NCBI GenBank assembly: GCA_038373865.1 | Contig: JAXGGA010005775.1 | Coordinates: forward strand, 1-64,000 | Direction: 5' to 3' | Source: Uloborus plumipes | Taxonomy: Eukaryota; Arthropoda; Arachnida; Araneae; Uloboridae | Length of the DNA: 64,000 nt | Part shown: positions 33,642 through 46,439 of the stretch, piece after piece | Numbering within the stretch: position 1 is the first letter of the stretch | How the letters are laid out: each line of letters starts with the position of its first letter | Translations under genes and position numbers: made by a program | The notes under the pieces: generated by a model | What the model was told of the DNA's origin: nothing | Database searches by the model: none | What the model saw: the letters and a program-made list of their open reading frames with translations, nothing else

Positions 33642-35918
33642 TTATATGATCTGAAATCTTAATAAAATACTTCTATCCTTACGATGCCCAGTTTGGGAAA
33701 CTCCTAGCTTAGCGCAAGGCATAACAACATTGGATTATTTTGAATGTTACAATTGCTTGCATTAATGTAGCAGAAAAATTATTCATTACCAATTAACCCT
33801 GTCAATTCTTAGTTTAGAACTGACATTAAAAACAACTTGCTTTTATCAATTAAGAAAAATATAAATATAGATGAGAAAAACATTCATTTATTTATCTTTA
33901 AGTTCACGCGATGTTGTTGGCAACGATATCCTAAGTTTTAATTAATTAAATTATTGATGTTTATTGATTTATTACAGCAGTAAAAAAGTTTAAATTTCAC
34001 TTACTTTTTACTCTGCAAAAAAACCTGACTCATGTTTGATTGACGTTTATTTTTTTTCTGAGGGGGGGGGGTAATCATGTCCTGATTTAATTAAAGCCCG
34101 TATAGACTTAATTAAAGCTCAAAGTATAGTTATGGGTTACGTGCAGATCGAGAATGAAAGAGGCACTTTTTAAATTGGATTCCAAAAAATTCCCATAGAC
34201 TAAAAAAAAAATGTGCCCCTTTCATTCTCGGTGTTCGATATGCATATGGCACGAGTGAAATAAAGGTGCAATATTGTTTGTTTACAGCATCATTGTACTG
34301 CAGTCAATAATCAGGCAAATGTTGAGGGGGGGGGGAGTTCATGGTTCAGACTGCGATACTGTATCTTTTTCGGACTAAGGAGGACTCAAAAGGATTTTCA
34401 ATGTCCCCTCTTTATTCTGCTTTAGCGAATAGTAAATTTTACTAGTAAGGGTTATCCTCTGTTTTCTATGTTTACCGTGTCCTTTGGAAAACAATTAAAC
34501 ATATTCAAATTTAAAATGCTTTCTGATCCGTGGAGTTCATTTTATACGAGGTCGGCAATTAGGGTCGTTTTTTTTAAATTTAATCTTAGTACTTGTAATA
34601 ATGTAATTGAATTAAACAATTCAATTACATCACTGTTCCAATTGTTCGTGTCCAATTGTGATGGAAAGAAAGTGCTTTTTCTCATTTTGTCCAATGTCTG
34701 CCGCCACCCAAAAGTGGAGAAAATACCAACTCCGTGAATTTGATTGCACAATTCAAGAGGGCCCCACAGATAGCTCAGACTTACTGTCCTAAAAGTTATT
34801 GAAACCTAATTTAATGACTCAAGAATCTTATTCCACAATACTGAGACAAACGATTTTTTTTTTTTCGTGTTTACCTATTTGTGAATTGAATTGAAGGAAA
34901 CCAGGAAAACTCGTGCAGAACTATTCTAGGTAACATGTTCAGGGCTACCTGGAGCCAAGTCAAGCTTCGTATCAGTTTGGTCGGCGCGTCTCCTCTCAAA
35001 TAAATAAATGAAAGTAATACCACTCCTGCTCCGTTCCGAGCCCCTAGTTTCTGACTAGGTTGGCATGGCCTTTTCTCGGCGCTGAACATGTCACAACGTA
35101 TAAAAGCGCATTCATTGTCTTCGAACTAGATAAACTTTTTTTAAAAGAAACTACGTTTGCAATTTAAAAACATCATCTGATTTGTGCAATGAAACACTAA
35201 GTATGGAACAAGGATATATTTTCATTTGAAAGCACTGATGGCGATAGGGACAGCATTAAATTTAAGAATTTAAATTTAGGCGCCATGATGATGCCTTGGA
35301 TACGTTTCAGGGAGTTAAAATGAGTAATCTATGTGCCATTTTAAATGAATCGAATCAAATGTACGTGTATACGTATCATCATACACAGTGATGTAATTGT
35401 GGGGAAAAAGTTTGGAGGAACTTACCTTGCGGCGACTCACCAAAAGAAATAGCGGTTTGAAACCCATCTACTTTATATTTGCTTTACTTTTACAATAGCC
35501 CCCCCCCCCTCCAACTACAGCACAGAGAAGATTTTTAAAAGTCTTTCGGAAATAGAAATGCTACATATTGGTATTTGCATTATTTACAAAAAATAATAAT
35601 CATAACTAAAATATATAGAAGAAAAGGATTTTTTTCAAAAACAAAATTGATTACATTTTGAAATTACGTACTTTAAAAAATGTCTTCTTTTCGCGTCTTT
35701 CGAGGGTTTCAATCACGATGGGTCAGGAAAGAAAAGCTTTGATGCGATCCAAAAATTTACGCGTCAAACTTGGAACCTTGCTTTGGAAATTAATAATTCA
35801 GTGCTTTGGAAATCTAGGCATCAAATTAAAACTTGTGATTTCAAAATGCGACTAATGACCGCTTATTTCTGACTCTAATTGGGAAATGATCCTAATATTT
35901 GTAGTAGCCAATTTGTTA
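33642..35918. other. intron sequence inside the expanded hAT-type element, no gene seen
   Basis: AT-rich sequence with G-runs at about 34064-34071 and 34325-34335, and a C-run at about 35501-35509. A GC-richer patch at about 34910-35095 (minus strand TGTTCAGCGCCGAGAAAAGG) stands out from its surroundings and may be another dispersed repeat. No supported coding sequence. Confidence 0.45.
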
Positions 35919-35920
35919 TA

Positions 35921-38183
35921 TGGGTCATTCCATGTCAAGTGTATGAGGCGTCCACACTCGACCCCCTCCGATTTTGATGAAATTTTTTTTGGATGTACAT
36001 ATAAGACTTGCAAGAAGCCATACCAAATTATATAGCTCCATAAGCCTTATGGTTTAGCCAATAAAAATTATTTTACAAAGGCCTCTTTTTCGTGTCTTGG
36101 AAAAAATGACCAAATCGTCAAGTTTGTGCTTTTATTGCCCGCGACCCAAGACAATTATCAGGCTCAAATTTGGTGATTATGATCACTGTTTAGGGTAGAA
36201 TAGCCTACTGGAGCAACAAAAGCTCAATGCACTGCAGATTTTTTGCAATTTGCTGCCAAAGTTGGTAAAAAATCGTATTTTGGCAAAATTTTACCATACG
36301 TTTTTAGCTTGTATCTGCTGAAAGAATGACTTTCTGAAGCTAATTCTTTCCTCGTTTGTAGCCTGATAGTTCGTCCGAAAGGTGTGTAAGTCGCATCTTG
36401 ATAGCTCAAATAATTGCTGAATTATGCTAGTTCAAATTCCAGTCAAATTTATTTTTCCTCAATTTTGTCTCAATTTCAAAGGGCAATATCTCAAAAGGAT
36501 CATCTTGAATTTCAATTTTCTTTACGTCATTGGAAAGAACAGACTTTTCTTAACTAAAATACGTTATTTTTATTTTTGAGACAAACTAGTTTCAAGGAGA
36601 TATTGCAGATCAAAAATGTGTACGTCATTCAACGTGAAATCAAAGAAAAAAAGACATAGACCTCAAAAGTTGACGTCAATTTGTTTTATTAAAATTTACA
36701 GGAGCTATTGTACTTATGTTCTGATGAAAAAACCCTTTTTTTAGATATTTTTGAACTTCAGTTTTTGTGTGCGCATTCGGAAAACTCAAGAAATGGCAAA
36801 AATAAAGTTTCGTTTTTAACAAAAGTAATTATCTTCTTATAGCTGCTATAAGATCTTAGTCTTTTCCTATGTGTTATTTTTAAACTCTTGAAACAGAATT
36901 TCGGATGATATGTCACTTGGCAAAGTTGTAGGACATTAATGTTTCAAGGTCATAAAAAGCATTTTCCCATTTTTCATCATTTTTGTTTATGGGCTAATTG
37001 CAATCATAGGCTGAATATCTAGGCACATCCTCTGCAGTATAAAGAATGGATTTTTATTACTACTAATCATATTTTTAATTACTATTGTTATCATTTACAT
37101 GGTGGAAATAATTGCAATATTCAACTCTATCGAAAACTTTCGTTATCGCTTTTTAGAATAATGGCTTTGCAGTCCCATTATACATATTTTTTATCACGTA
37201 CACACCATATTAACTGTTTTATTTATTATTTAACTCATTTATTAATTATTTTTATTTTTATTTTTTTGAAAAAAGAAACAATGCTTTTTATGAATTTAAA
37301 ATATTAATGACACCTTGCTAAGTGACATATCATCCGAAATTCTGTTTCAAGAGATTAAAAATAAGACAAAGGAAAAGACTCAAGCAATTATAGCAGCAAT
37401 ACGAAGATAATTATTTTTGCTAAAAATGAAACTTCATTTTTTGCCATTTCTTGAGTTTTTACGGATGCGCACACAAAAACTAACGTTCAAAAATATCTAA
37501 AAAAGGGTTTTTCAGCAGAATATAAGTACAATAGCTCCTGTAAATTTTAATAGAACAAATTGACATCATTTTTTGATGTCTATGTCTTTTTTCTTTGATT
37601 TCACGTTGGATGACGTACATATTTTTGATCTGCAATATCCCCTTGAAACTAGTTTGTCTCAAAAATAAAAATAACGTTTTTTAGTTTAAAAAAATGTGTT
37701 CTTTACAATGATGTAATGAAAATTGCAATTCAAGATAACCCTTTTGAGATATTGCCCTTTGAAACTGAGACAAAATTGAGAAAATAGAAATTTGACTGGA
37801 ATTTCAACTCGCATAATTCAGCAATTATCTGAGCTATCAAGATGCCACTTGCACACCTTTCGGAAAAACTATCAAGCTACAAACGAGGAAAGAATTAGCT
37901 TCAGAAAGTCATTCTCTCGGCAGATACAAGCTGATAACCTATGGTCAAAATTTGCCAAAATACGATTTTTTACCAACTTTGGCAGCAAATTGCAAAAAAT
38001 TTACAGTGTATGGAGCTTTTGTTACACAAGTAGGCTATTCTACCCTAAACAGTAATCAGAATCACCAAATTTGAGCCTGATAATGTCTTATATGTACATC
38101 CAAAAAAATTTCCATCAAAATCGGAGGGGGTCGAGTGGGGATTTTCTCAAAATTTGAATTACTTGACATGGAATAATGACCCA
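35921..38183. mobile_element. foldback element, 2.26 kb, TGGGTCATTCC terminus
   Basis: The left arm runs from 35921 (TGGGTCATTCCATGTCAAG) to about 36923. The right arm, from about 37313 to 38183, is its reverse complement at roughly 85-90 percent identity. The loop is about 390 bases. TA flanks both ends (35919-35920, 38184-38185), so the TSD is probably TA. The right arm lacks about 130 bases near its outer end relative to the left. No protein is encoded; frames in the arms are mirror images. Confidence 0.9.
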
Positions 38184-38185
38184 TA

Positions 38186-39747
38186 TTTATTCCGCAAGTG
38201 GCGATCTTGATGTTTAGAAAAAGGGCATTTTTAGTTATAAAATTTTAATTCCGTGCCTGTGTAAGCTTAAAATCTGGCATGCTGTGTTTCAAATCACTGG
38301 TAGGATTATCATTTTTCATCATTTTTTTTTTTTTTTTTAATTTACGAATTTATTTATTTGATAGAATTTAATAGTTACTTCATTAAAATTTAGTGAGATT
38401 ATGTTGGTTACTTATTTTGCTTTTCTCCCCCTTTTCTAAATTGATCATAATGCACAAATAATTCCATTATTTAGTAAATTTCATGAAAGAAATGAATCAG
38501 CTTTACGTACAACAAAAAACTGAATAATTTTATATGGCGTTCATTTTTAAGGAAACCATCAATATGTAATCATGTAATTTATGTGTTCATTATTCTCAAA
38601 TTTTCATTCATTTGTTGATTTTAAGAAAAAAATGTCTGTGCGTGGAAACATATTTCCAAATAAAATCAGATATCTGTTGAATGTACAAGCATTAATAGGT
38701 GCGAGTAAAATCACAGGGACGAATTCCACAACGTAAAATGGCAGATTGAGCCAACTAACTGCCTTTCTTCTTTCAATTCAACAAGGGAGAGGCAGCTCTG
38801 ATTTTCGCTTGAAGCTTCTTAGATTGCTGTTTACAATAGGGGTTCTTTCTCCCCTAAAGTGACGGGTTCGAGTGTCCCCCCACTTTCTCCTCACGGTCCA
38901 GTTATTGGTGGTTAAAATGTCAATCACCTCACAGATGTACACTCCCCTTCACTCCCCTCATAAAGAGAAAGGAAGCGGTGTAAGACGAATTCCGATATTC
39001 TTTTCCACTGCAGCGTCCCCTTAATGTCACACCAGTCACTGGAGAAATCTGAATGAGTAAAACACTTTAATGGGCTCTTAATCGACACGTGGATTTTACA
39101 ATTGATCAGACATAGAATTAAACGTTACGATTCAAACAAGCTAAAAGAAGCTAATAAAACCAAACTAAAATTCGAAACCCTTATGGTTATTAATAAATTA
39201 ATCCTATATCTTCAAAACAAACATTTGCTATTTGATTTTAGCATTGCAATAATTGTTTTCAACTTTTTATGCGTCTTTAGGTTGTTATAAAATTCTTTGC
39301 AACTTATATTTAATGAACTGGTAGTCACAATAAGTTCTGTTTTAATTAATTGAACATTTAATGATGTAATGAACTCTGCTTTAATTAACTGTTTCGTACA
39401 TCAGATCATTTTAAATTCATATGTGAAAATACTCGTTCAACAAATGAATTAGTCAGAGTATCGCAAAGTGTTGTCCGTGAGCCCCATTAGGTCTGGGAGC
39501 TCATGTCAAGGGGTCCGCGGCTCGTTTCTGCTAAGAAGCAAAAAATTGAAGGACGAATAGCAGTATTTAAATTCAAAATGAAAGCACATTTATACAGAAT
39601 AAAAACCTCTTCTTTACGCAAACGCAGAGCACAGCAAATGCTCCAATAGCCTCAATATTAACAGATATTTTCAATCCAATAATCCTAATCAAAGCATTAC
39701 GAAGCTGTCAGTTTAGGTTGGTGCCATTAGTTAAAATCCCAATACGT
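38186..39747. other. intron sequence between foldback and LINE, no gene seen
   Basis: AT-rich apart from about 38780-39020. That part is GC-richer and includes GACGGGTTCGAGTGTCC, which resembles a tRNA B box; a SINE fragment is possible but no A box or ends were recognised. Confidence 0.4.
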
Positions 39748-39849
39748 CATTACTAATGAATGAATGAATGAATGAAGTGAAAAGGGGGCGCTCCCAAGGC
39801 AGCGCAAGCACTGCGACCACAGGTCTATTGTACTATCCCCGTTAGAACC

Positions 39850-40299
39850 CTACAAGAGCCCAATAGCTGAAATGAACTTAAGCAGATGTCTAACAGGAAT
39901 GCTAGACAGTTCATAGGGATCTAAACAATGGTACCCCAAATGTTCAAATCTGTAGGCAGAATAAAAATCACATTCACACAGAACATGACCAGAACTTTCA
40001 TCCGCCTCAAGGCAGCCTCTACAAGCTGGGTCATCAGTGATACCCAACAGGTTTAGGTGTCTATTAAGAGTGCAGTGTCCGGTGAGAAGTCCAATAGACA
40101 TCTTAATCTCTTTTCTGCTCAAACTAAGTAGCTCCCTGGACCTCAGCCAGGGTTGACGTTGGTTGAGAGCTTTAGCTTGTCTCTGTGAGTCAGACTGAAG
40201 CCACCTGGTATATGAGTCATTCATAAGCAGGTTTCTTATAGTATTCCTGACTTTGTTATAGGGCAACCCAATAGCAGGTTCAGGACCTACGAAAGGCAT
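39850..40299 (-). pseudogene. C-terminal part of the LINE ORF2
   Basis: This 149-codon frame continues the same protein after a second frameshift between RNase H and the C-terminus. It ends with a Cys-His type zinc knuckle (CRGCLEADESSGHVLCEC), usual at the end of I/Jockey-like ORF2 proteins, then stops before the 3' UTR. Confidence 0.88.
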
Positions 40300-40307
40300 G
40301 TTGGAGC

Positions 40308-42117
40308 CTAATTTGGCAAGCTGATCAGCAACTTTGTTTCCATCAATGTTACGGTAGTAACATTGATGGAAACCCAGTAGAGGGTAACCTTATTCTTGCT
40401 GGCGAGCCTTACCAGTGCATTGTGGCATTCCCAAACTGACTTGGTAGTAAAGCAGTAGCTATTGAGGGCTTTTAAGGCGGCTTGACTATCAGAGAAGATT
40501 TTTAAAACCTTACCAGTTAAGTCGCGTTCAAGGCAATTGGTTACACATGCCGGGATAGCTAGAACTTCAGCCTGGTAAACCGTAGCAAGCTTCCCAAGCG
40601 AAAAGTAAAGCTTTGTTTTGCTGCTGCTGCAAAAAGCACCAGAGCCAGTACCGGAAGAGGTCTTAGAGCCGTCAGTGAACCAAATTTCATTGGCATTACC
40701 GACAAGCTTCGGAACATCCTTCCATTGTTCTCTGGAAGGAAACACAATGTTATAATTAGCATTGAAACTAATATGTTTTAACAACCAGTCGCTTGGCATC
40801 AAAAAGTAGGGATGCTTGACGGCCTCTATACAAAGTTTATCATAAAGAGACGAGTGGCGAGGGGTCTTCCAGAGACCCAGGAGGTTCAGGCGATATGAAC
40901 AGGTAATCGCTTCCAGTTCCACTTGTTTGTGAAGTGGAAGTAAACCTATAAGAAGTTCTAGGCTTTGAGAGGGAGTAGTTCTCATTGCACTAGTAATTGC
41001 AATGGTAGCCATCCTTTGTAAGGTGGTAAGACTGCTCTCAGTAGTTACATTACGGGTCTTACCCCACCAGGCAATGGCCCCATAAGTTATTGTGGGTACA
41101 ATAACCCTGGTGTAGACCCAGTGGGCAATTTTTGGTGAAAACCCCCAATTACTGCCTATGGCGCGCCTGCAGGACCAAAAGATCCTTTTGGCCTTGTCAG
41201 TAATAAGCTTGAGGTGCGAATTCCAGTTTAAAGTACTGTCAAAAATCACACCCAAGTACTTGACTTCACTGGAATAGTCAAGGGGAGAGTTAAAGAACTC
41301 AATCTTGCAAAGATCCTTCAGCCGTTTTCTAGTGAAGAGAACCAAGTGCGTCTTGCTAGGATTCACAGTGAGGCCCACCTCACTGCACCAGCTTTCAATT
41401 GACTTGAGGGCTGTTCTCATAAGGTTGCAGACCGTATCATAGAACTTGCCCCTTATAACCAGAGTTATGTCATCTGCATAGCCTATACAGTGCAGACCCT
41501 TTTGACGAAGTCTTTCCAGAAGTTCATCCACAACCAGGCTCCACAGAAGGGGGAAAGTACACCCCCTTGTGGACATCCCTGGCAGTTATCCACTAAAAGG
41601 GTATCACCCAGCAGGCTTGCTTTTGTCATGCGGGTGGTAAGAAGACTATTAATCCAGGTACAGACCATGGGGTTTATTCCCTTCCGAATGAGGGAATTGC
41701 AAATAGTCTCGGTAGAGACTTTATCAAAGGCTCCTTCAATATCGAAGAAAACAGCAAGAGCCAATTCCTTTCCATTAACTGCACTGTCCAGAGCTGTTGT
41801 TAGATCATACAGTGCTGTTTCGGTCGACTTACCGGGTTGGTAAGCATGCTGGCACCTAGAAAGAGGAGTTGTTTTTAGGATGCCATCCCTGATGTACCTA
41901 TCGATCAATTTCTCCAGGGTTTTAAGGAGAAAAGAAGTAAGGCTGATAGGTCTGAAGGCTTTAGCCTCGTGATAGTTTGGCTTGCCTGGCTTTGGAATGA
42001 AGACCACCTTAGAGGTTCTCCAAGCACAGGGAACGTAACCAAACACAAGGCAGGATCTATAGATCCTACACAGATGTGGAGTGATGATGTCAACACCTTT
42101 TTGCAGGAGAACTGGTA
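40308..42117 (-). pseudogene. reverse transcriptase and RNase H of the I-like LINE
   Basis: First frame (42117 to about 41540): KVVFIPKPGK, FRPISLTSFLLKTLEKLID, AYQPGKSTE, FFDIEGAFDKVS and CPQGGVLSP, all conserved RT blocks. A one-base shift near 41550-41575 leads to the second frame, with the catalytic YADD box (GYADDITLV), KYLGVIFD, and an RNase H domain beginning FTDGSKTSSGTGSGAF with FSDSQAALKAL. The last residues run out of frame near 40360. A linked RNase H after the RT is typical of the I/R1-like group. The protein cannot be made as is. Confidence 0.92.
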
Positions 42118-42127
42118 CATTACTAAT

Positions 42128-43040
42128 ACAATTCATGTGAAAAATGAGCACACTGTTATTCGGCTAGAATTGCTTTGCTCACAAAATCCAAAAGTTCGTT
42201 ATTTTTAAGAAACTTGTTGTATAAATTAGGTTACATTTTTATTCCTAATTAAGTTTCGAATAGATTTTACTTCCACAGCTCAAAACAATGTTAAATAATG
42301 AAAACTAGGCAAGAGCTCTGAAAAATATACAGAACAATGAATAAATAAATTAAAAGAAAAAAACATAGAAAAATTATAAAAACTATATTTAAAAAATATT
42401 GAAATGTATCAAAGTTTTTTTTTATTTTTCCGGAGCGGGGGGGGGGGGGGGTCTGCAATGTTATTAATTTGTATTAGGGGCTCCGTGGAGGCCTGGACTA
42501 CGGGAGAACCTCTGAATTGGATGGTGGAATGCTAAGACAAAGGGAAACAACTTTAAACGAATTTGGTAACTCGGAGCTTTTCTGAACCAACGTCTACTTA
42601 TCACCACTCATATATTTTTATGCAACTAAGCTACTATTAAGAACTTCCTTTGTTGATGAATACTCATCATATAGATCATCTACTGATACTTTGTTTTTAA
42701 TATGTAACTATTCTACAATCGCTGACAAGTCTGCAAATTTCACCTTATCCATTAAATCCTTTCTCTTAAAACAAAAGGGGGATCTTTTATCTGTGGAATC
42801 AAACCAATTTCTCTACTAATTTACAGCTGCTTCAAGATTTTTGGGATGCTTTAGTAAGAATACGGGACTTTAGCTGTCCCGTATAGAAGCTCCCCGGGAT
42901 GCGGGACAATTTTTCAAAATACGGGACTGTCCCTTGAAATCCAGGACGTCTGGCAACCCTGCTTAGGAGTCTCAGAAACAAATCAAAACTAACATGCATT
43001 TATTTTTTTTAAATGAGTTTCACATGCTGAAAGCAAAAAT
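42128..43040. other. right part of the expanded hAT-type element and flank
   Basis: It contains a 15-base G-run at 42437-42451 and the right terminus at 42961. Minus-strand fragments around 42640-42850 read weakly like the helical part of a hAT transposase but have many stops, so no call is made. Confidence 0.4.
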
Positions 43041-43340
43041 ATGTAGGGTTGGTTGGGTTAAGTGGGCCCCCTTTTTAGAACAGTTTGTTTTTAAGGCCTT
43101 ATGCAGCAGCTTTAAAGCAAAACAGTTTAAATTTGTTGACTTATTTTATCTTGGACATTATTAATAAACACAAGTTCAGCATTATTTCCTAAAAAAAAGC
43201 TTTGAATATTTTTACCTATTGTATTCTTTAAAAAATGAAGTGGGGGGCCCACTTACCCCAAAAAGGGGTAAGTGTGCCACCCCCCATTTATTTGTATTTA
43301 AAGTGCGCATATCAAAAAAAAGGGGCTTGCGGGTCCTACC

Positions 43341-45263
43341 CAGTGGTCGGAAGTAGGGCGCTACAAGTAGCGAAACTACTGTAGTAGCTACATTTTTTTA
43401 GTAGTGTGTAGTGTAGCGCACTACTTTAGAAAAAAAGTAGAGTAGTGAGTAGCGCAATACAAAAAAATAGTAATTTGTAGCGATTTCTGGAAACTACTTT
43501 TAAATTAAAAAAATAATAAATAAATGAAAAAAAAAAGGAGAGAACTAAAGAAAAAAGCAAGGTTTAATTGATTCTGACTGGTGCAAATTTTGCACGAGTA
43601 CAGCAAGGGACACAATGAGAAATAAGAACCACAAAAATATGAGCTGGTTCCTTAGATACATAATTTTTAACAGACTTCAACAAAGGAGGAGGTTCTCAAT
43701 TCAAAGCGTATGTTTTTTTTTTGTTTGTTCGCACATAACTTATGATCTACTGAACCGATTTGGACGATTTTTTTTAATCGATAGGAGATGGTGTAACTTA
43801 GGTACCATGTACTCATATGGCGATATTGGTTCACTAAAAAAAAGTTATTATGGAAAACAGTAAATTTCATGTTGTTTCCCCATTAAATGATTTAATTTTC
43901 AATCCATTGTTGCAAAAATTTTTTGCCTCGCAACAGCAATATTAATAGTAATCATGATGAAAAATTTGAACCAAGGCTTAACTAAATCTAACATGAAACT
44001 CATTAGCGGTAACGTACGTAGTATGTGTTAAAATCTTATGAACAACGAGAAACTAGAATTGCTTTGAAATATAAATTAGTTGACAAACCGTTGATATTTA
44101 AATGGCTTTGATTAAGCTAGTACACAAATAAGTACCAGAGAATAACAAAGATTTTTTTTAGTGTCAATCGTTTATAATTTTAGACGCGTTGATAGTTTCT
44201 TCCTTTTTTTTTTCAGTTTATTTTATGGAGCATTTACTTAAGAAAATTAGGTGAAGTTCCGTAATGGAAACATTACCTTATTTCATAAGTACACTTACAC
44301 TAAAAAGAATAAAATAAAATAATTTTGGAAAAAAATAGAACCGACTTCAGTTGGAAATTGCTCTAAAAAGTAAAAAATAATTTTTTTCTTTGAACACCAT
44401 CGAAACTACTTTTAAACATAAGTTTTGAAGTCGGCGCAAAAACGATAGGTCAAATGATATTTAACCATATTTTGCCAACATTTTTCAGAGAAACCATTGA
44501 AAATTAAAAGCAGAATATTTGTACCATTACACGAATGTGTGGTAATGAATGAAATGTATGCGAATGCTTTTAAAGAACCTGGATCCATTAAAATGTATAT
44601 AGTTGAATTATAGTTGCGTATGATTCTATACATTGTTTTTGCGCCGACTTAAAAACTTACGTTTAAAAGTAGTTTTGATGGTGTTCAAAGAAAAAAATTA
44701 TTTTTTTACTTTTTAGAGCAATTTCCAACTAAAGTCGGTTCTATTTTTTTCCAAAATTATTTTATTTTGACGTAATACATTCTATCTGTTTGATGTCATT
44801 GGTTTATTTGGCATCATAATTTTTATATTCCTTCAAATAGTTCTCATGTTCCTAAATATTAACTGTCAAGAAATTAAAAAAAAGTTGAAGGTTGAATTCT
44901 TTCAACTTTTGAATTCTTTCTTGTGGCGACTATTCGTAAAAATTGTAAAATGAATCTAAAAAAAAGAAATTTTAGCAAAAAAAAAAAAAAAAAAAAACGG
45001 AACAAAAAAGAAAAGTAACAAATAAATTCAAAGACAAATTCCTAGTTCTATTCCATATTCAAATGAGTTAATTTATTAATGTAAATTACTTTTCGAGTTT
45101 TTTCGGTCAATCCTCAAACGGTGTATGTTTTTTTGTATATTTTTTAAAAAGTAGCGAAGTAGCGACTACAATTCAAAAGTAGTTTGTAATCGTTACATTT
45201 TAAAGAAAGTAGTTGTAGTTACCTACATTTATAACAAAGTAGTTGTAGTTTTTCCAACCACTG
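43341..45263. mobile_element. hAT-type element, 1.9 kb, non-autonomous
   Basis: Left end CAGTGGTCGGAAGTAG and right end TTTTTCCAACCACTG with an exact 8-base duplication GTCCTACC at 43333-43340 and 45264-45271. Both subterminal zones are full of GTAGTTGTAG / CTACTTT motifs (43370-43500, 45150-45250). It lies inside the 43044-46299 element and contains another foldback. Confidence 0.93.
44308..44770. mobile_element. small foldback element nested third-deep
   Basis: ATAATTTTGGAAAAAAATAG followed by AACCGACTTCAGTTGG and on to AAGTCGGCGCAAAAACGA (about 44320-44445) returns in reverse at about 44633-44765. The arms are about 130 bases with roughly 90 percent complementarity, the middle about 190 bases. 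It is non-coding. Confidence 0.88.
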
Positions 45264-46439
45264 GTCCTACCTGGTAAAGTATAAAATTTTAGTAGGAATT
45301 ATTTTTTTTTTTGTAAATGTATCCATTTACGAGATGTCTACTTACATTTAAATGTGTATGACAGAAAATTATAAAGCAAAATGCAAAGCAATTGTGTCTG
45401 TGAAATTCATTAAAAGTCGTTCGGCATATTTTTTGCTTTTACATATAAACTAGTGTTGAATAAACATAATAGAGTTGATTAAAATCAATTTTGGTAAAAT
45501 AAGAAAAAATATATAGGTAGAAAAAAAAATGGAAACACTTAATGGCAGCCTCTATTTGAAGTTTGCTGAGGGAGAAATATTATCATTTCATCCTCAGTTA
45601 CAATTCGAACATCATTTACATTAAACCAATAAAAAGTGTAGTTATTTCTATTCTTTCTATCAAATTTAGCAGTAATTTTTTCATTTGTATCATATTCTAA
45701 ATTTAGAACTTAATAATACTTTATGGTTTTTTTTATGCAAGTTTCCCAAAAACATAGTTAACAGCTTTTGTAGCTGAATCATCAATTCCTCCTAGGACTG
45801 TCTGTATCTTTATCTTTCATTTCATCTTCGAAATTGCTTCATCGGAACTGCTTTTCATTTTGAAAATCATCATTATTATGAGGGGGCCCACTTATCCCAT
45901 AGTGAGGGGGCCTTTTTACCCTAATAGGCGAAAACTACAGGGTAAGTGGGACTCCTCCCCTTAAACACTTATTAATAATACTTTGCGTAAAAATCCCTGT
46001 TGCAACTTCATTTTAACTGTTTAAACTGTACAAGAAAACTTAATAAACATAGAAAAGATAATAAAAACTAGCCTCGAAACACTTCTTTGAAAAATGTTGC
46101 TTGAACTCGCTAAAAAAATTTTTTTTTTGAATTTTTTTCGACATAAATTATTTGATCTAAAAAAAATTTCCATGAACCTCAAATATATGCAAAACCAATC
46201 ACTATGATAAAATATAACATGATCAGTAAAAAAAAGTATAAAAACTATATGCATATTTCAGTTTTAAGGGTGGTGGGTCACTTACCCGAACCAGCCCTAC
46301 TTTAAAGAAATTACAGTACAAGTTGTTTCACCTAATTTTTATCTTAATTCAACATCAAGTTTTTTACCATTAAAAGTTTGCCCACATGTAGCTCCTTGTT
46401 AGAAACAAATAAAAGCAATTTATTTTCAAGTAATAAAAC

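Larger units (their letters stand above)
39758..42117 (-). mobile_element. I-like non-LTR retrotransposon (LINE), 5'-truncated
   Basis: A minus-strand insertion of 2.36 kb flanked by the exact 10-base duplication CATTACTAAT (39748-39757 and 42118-42127). Its 3' end is a simple ATTC-type repeat tail (ATGAATGAATGAATG on the + strand), as in I/R1-like LINEs. The copy starts inside the reverse transcriptase, so the 5' half is missing. The RT and RNase H coding pieces are open except for two frameshifts, so the insertion is fairly young. Confidence 0.93.
30752..42961. mobile_element. hAT-type element expanded to 12.2 kb by nested insertions
   Basis: Left end CAGGGTTGCCAGATCTG at 30752 and right end GACGTCTGGCAACCCTG ending at 42961. 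The 8-base flanks are CTTAAGAG (30744-30751) and CTTAGGAG (42962-42969), one mismatch. Both ends share subterminal TACGGGAC-type sequence (30780-30787; 42861-42927), which links them as one family. At least three other elements sit inside: 32048-33641, 35921-38183 and the LINE at 39758-42117. What remains, about 6 kb, is AT-rich with no intact transposase. Confidence 0.75.
43044..46299. mobile_element. element with TAGGGTTGGTT ends and GGGTAAGTGGGCC repeats
   Basis: Left end TAGGGTTGGTTGGGTTAAGT then GGGCC at 43044; right end GGGTCACTTACCC then GAACCAGCCCTA ending 46299: inverted, about 80 percent over 25 bases. TAAGTGGG-type motifs recur at 43250-43282 (a CACTTACCCC/GGGGTAAGTG palindrome), 45884-45920 and 45938. 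The TSD was not recognised. It is interrupted by the hAT-type element at 43341-45263. No coding capacity. Confidence 0.65.

Noticed and set aside
33280..33654. 124-codon + strand ORF at the right end of a family A element
   Set aside because: No recognisable domain; it overlaps the inverted terminus and internal motifs, so it is probably chance.
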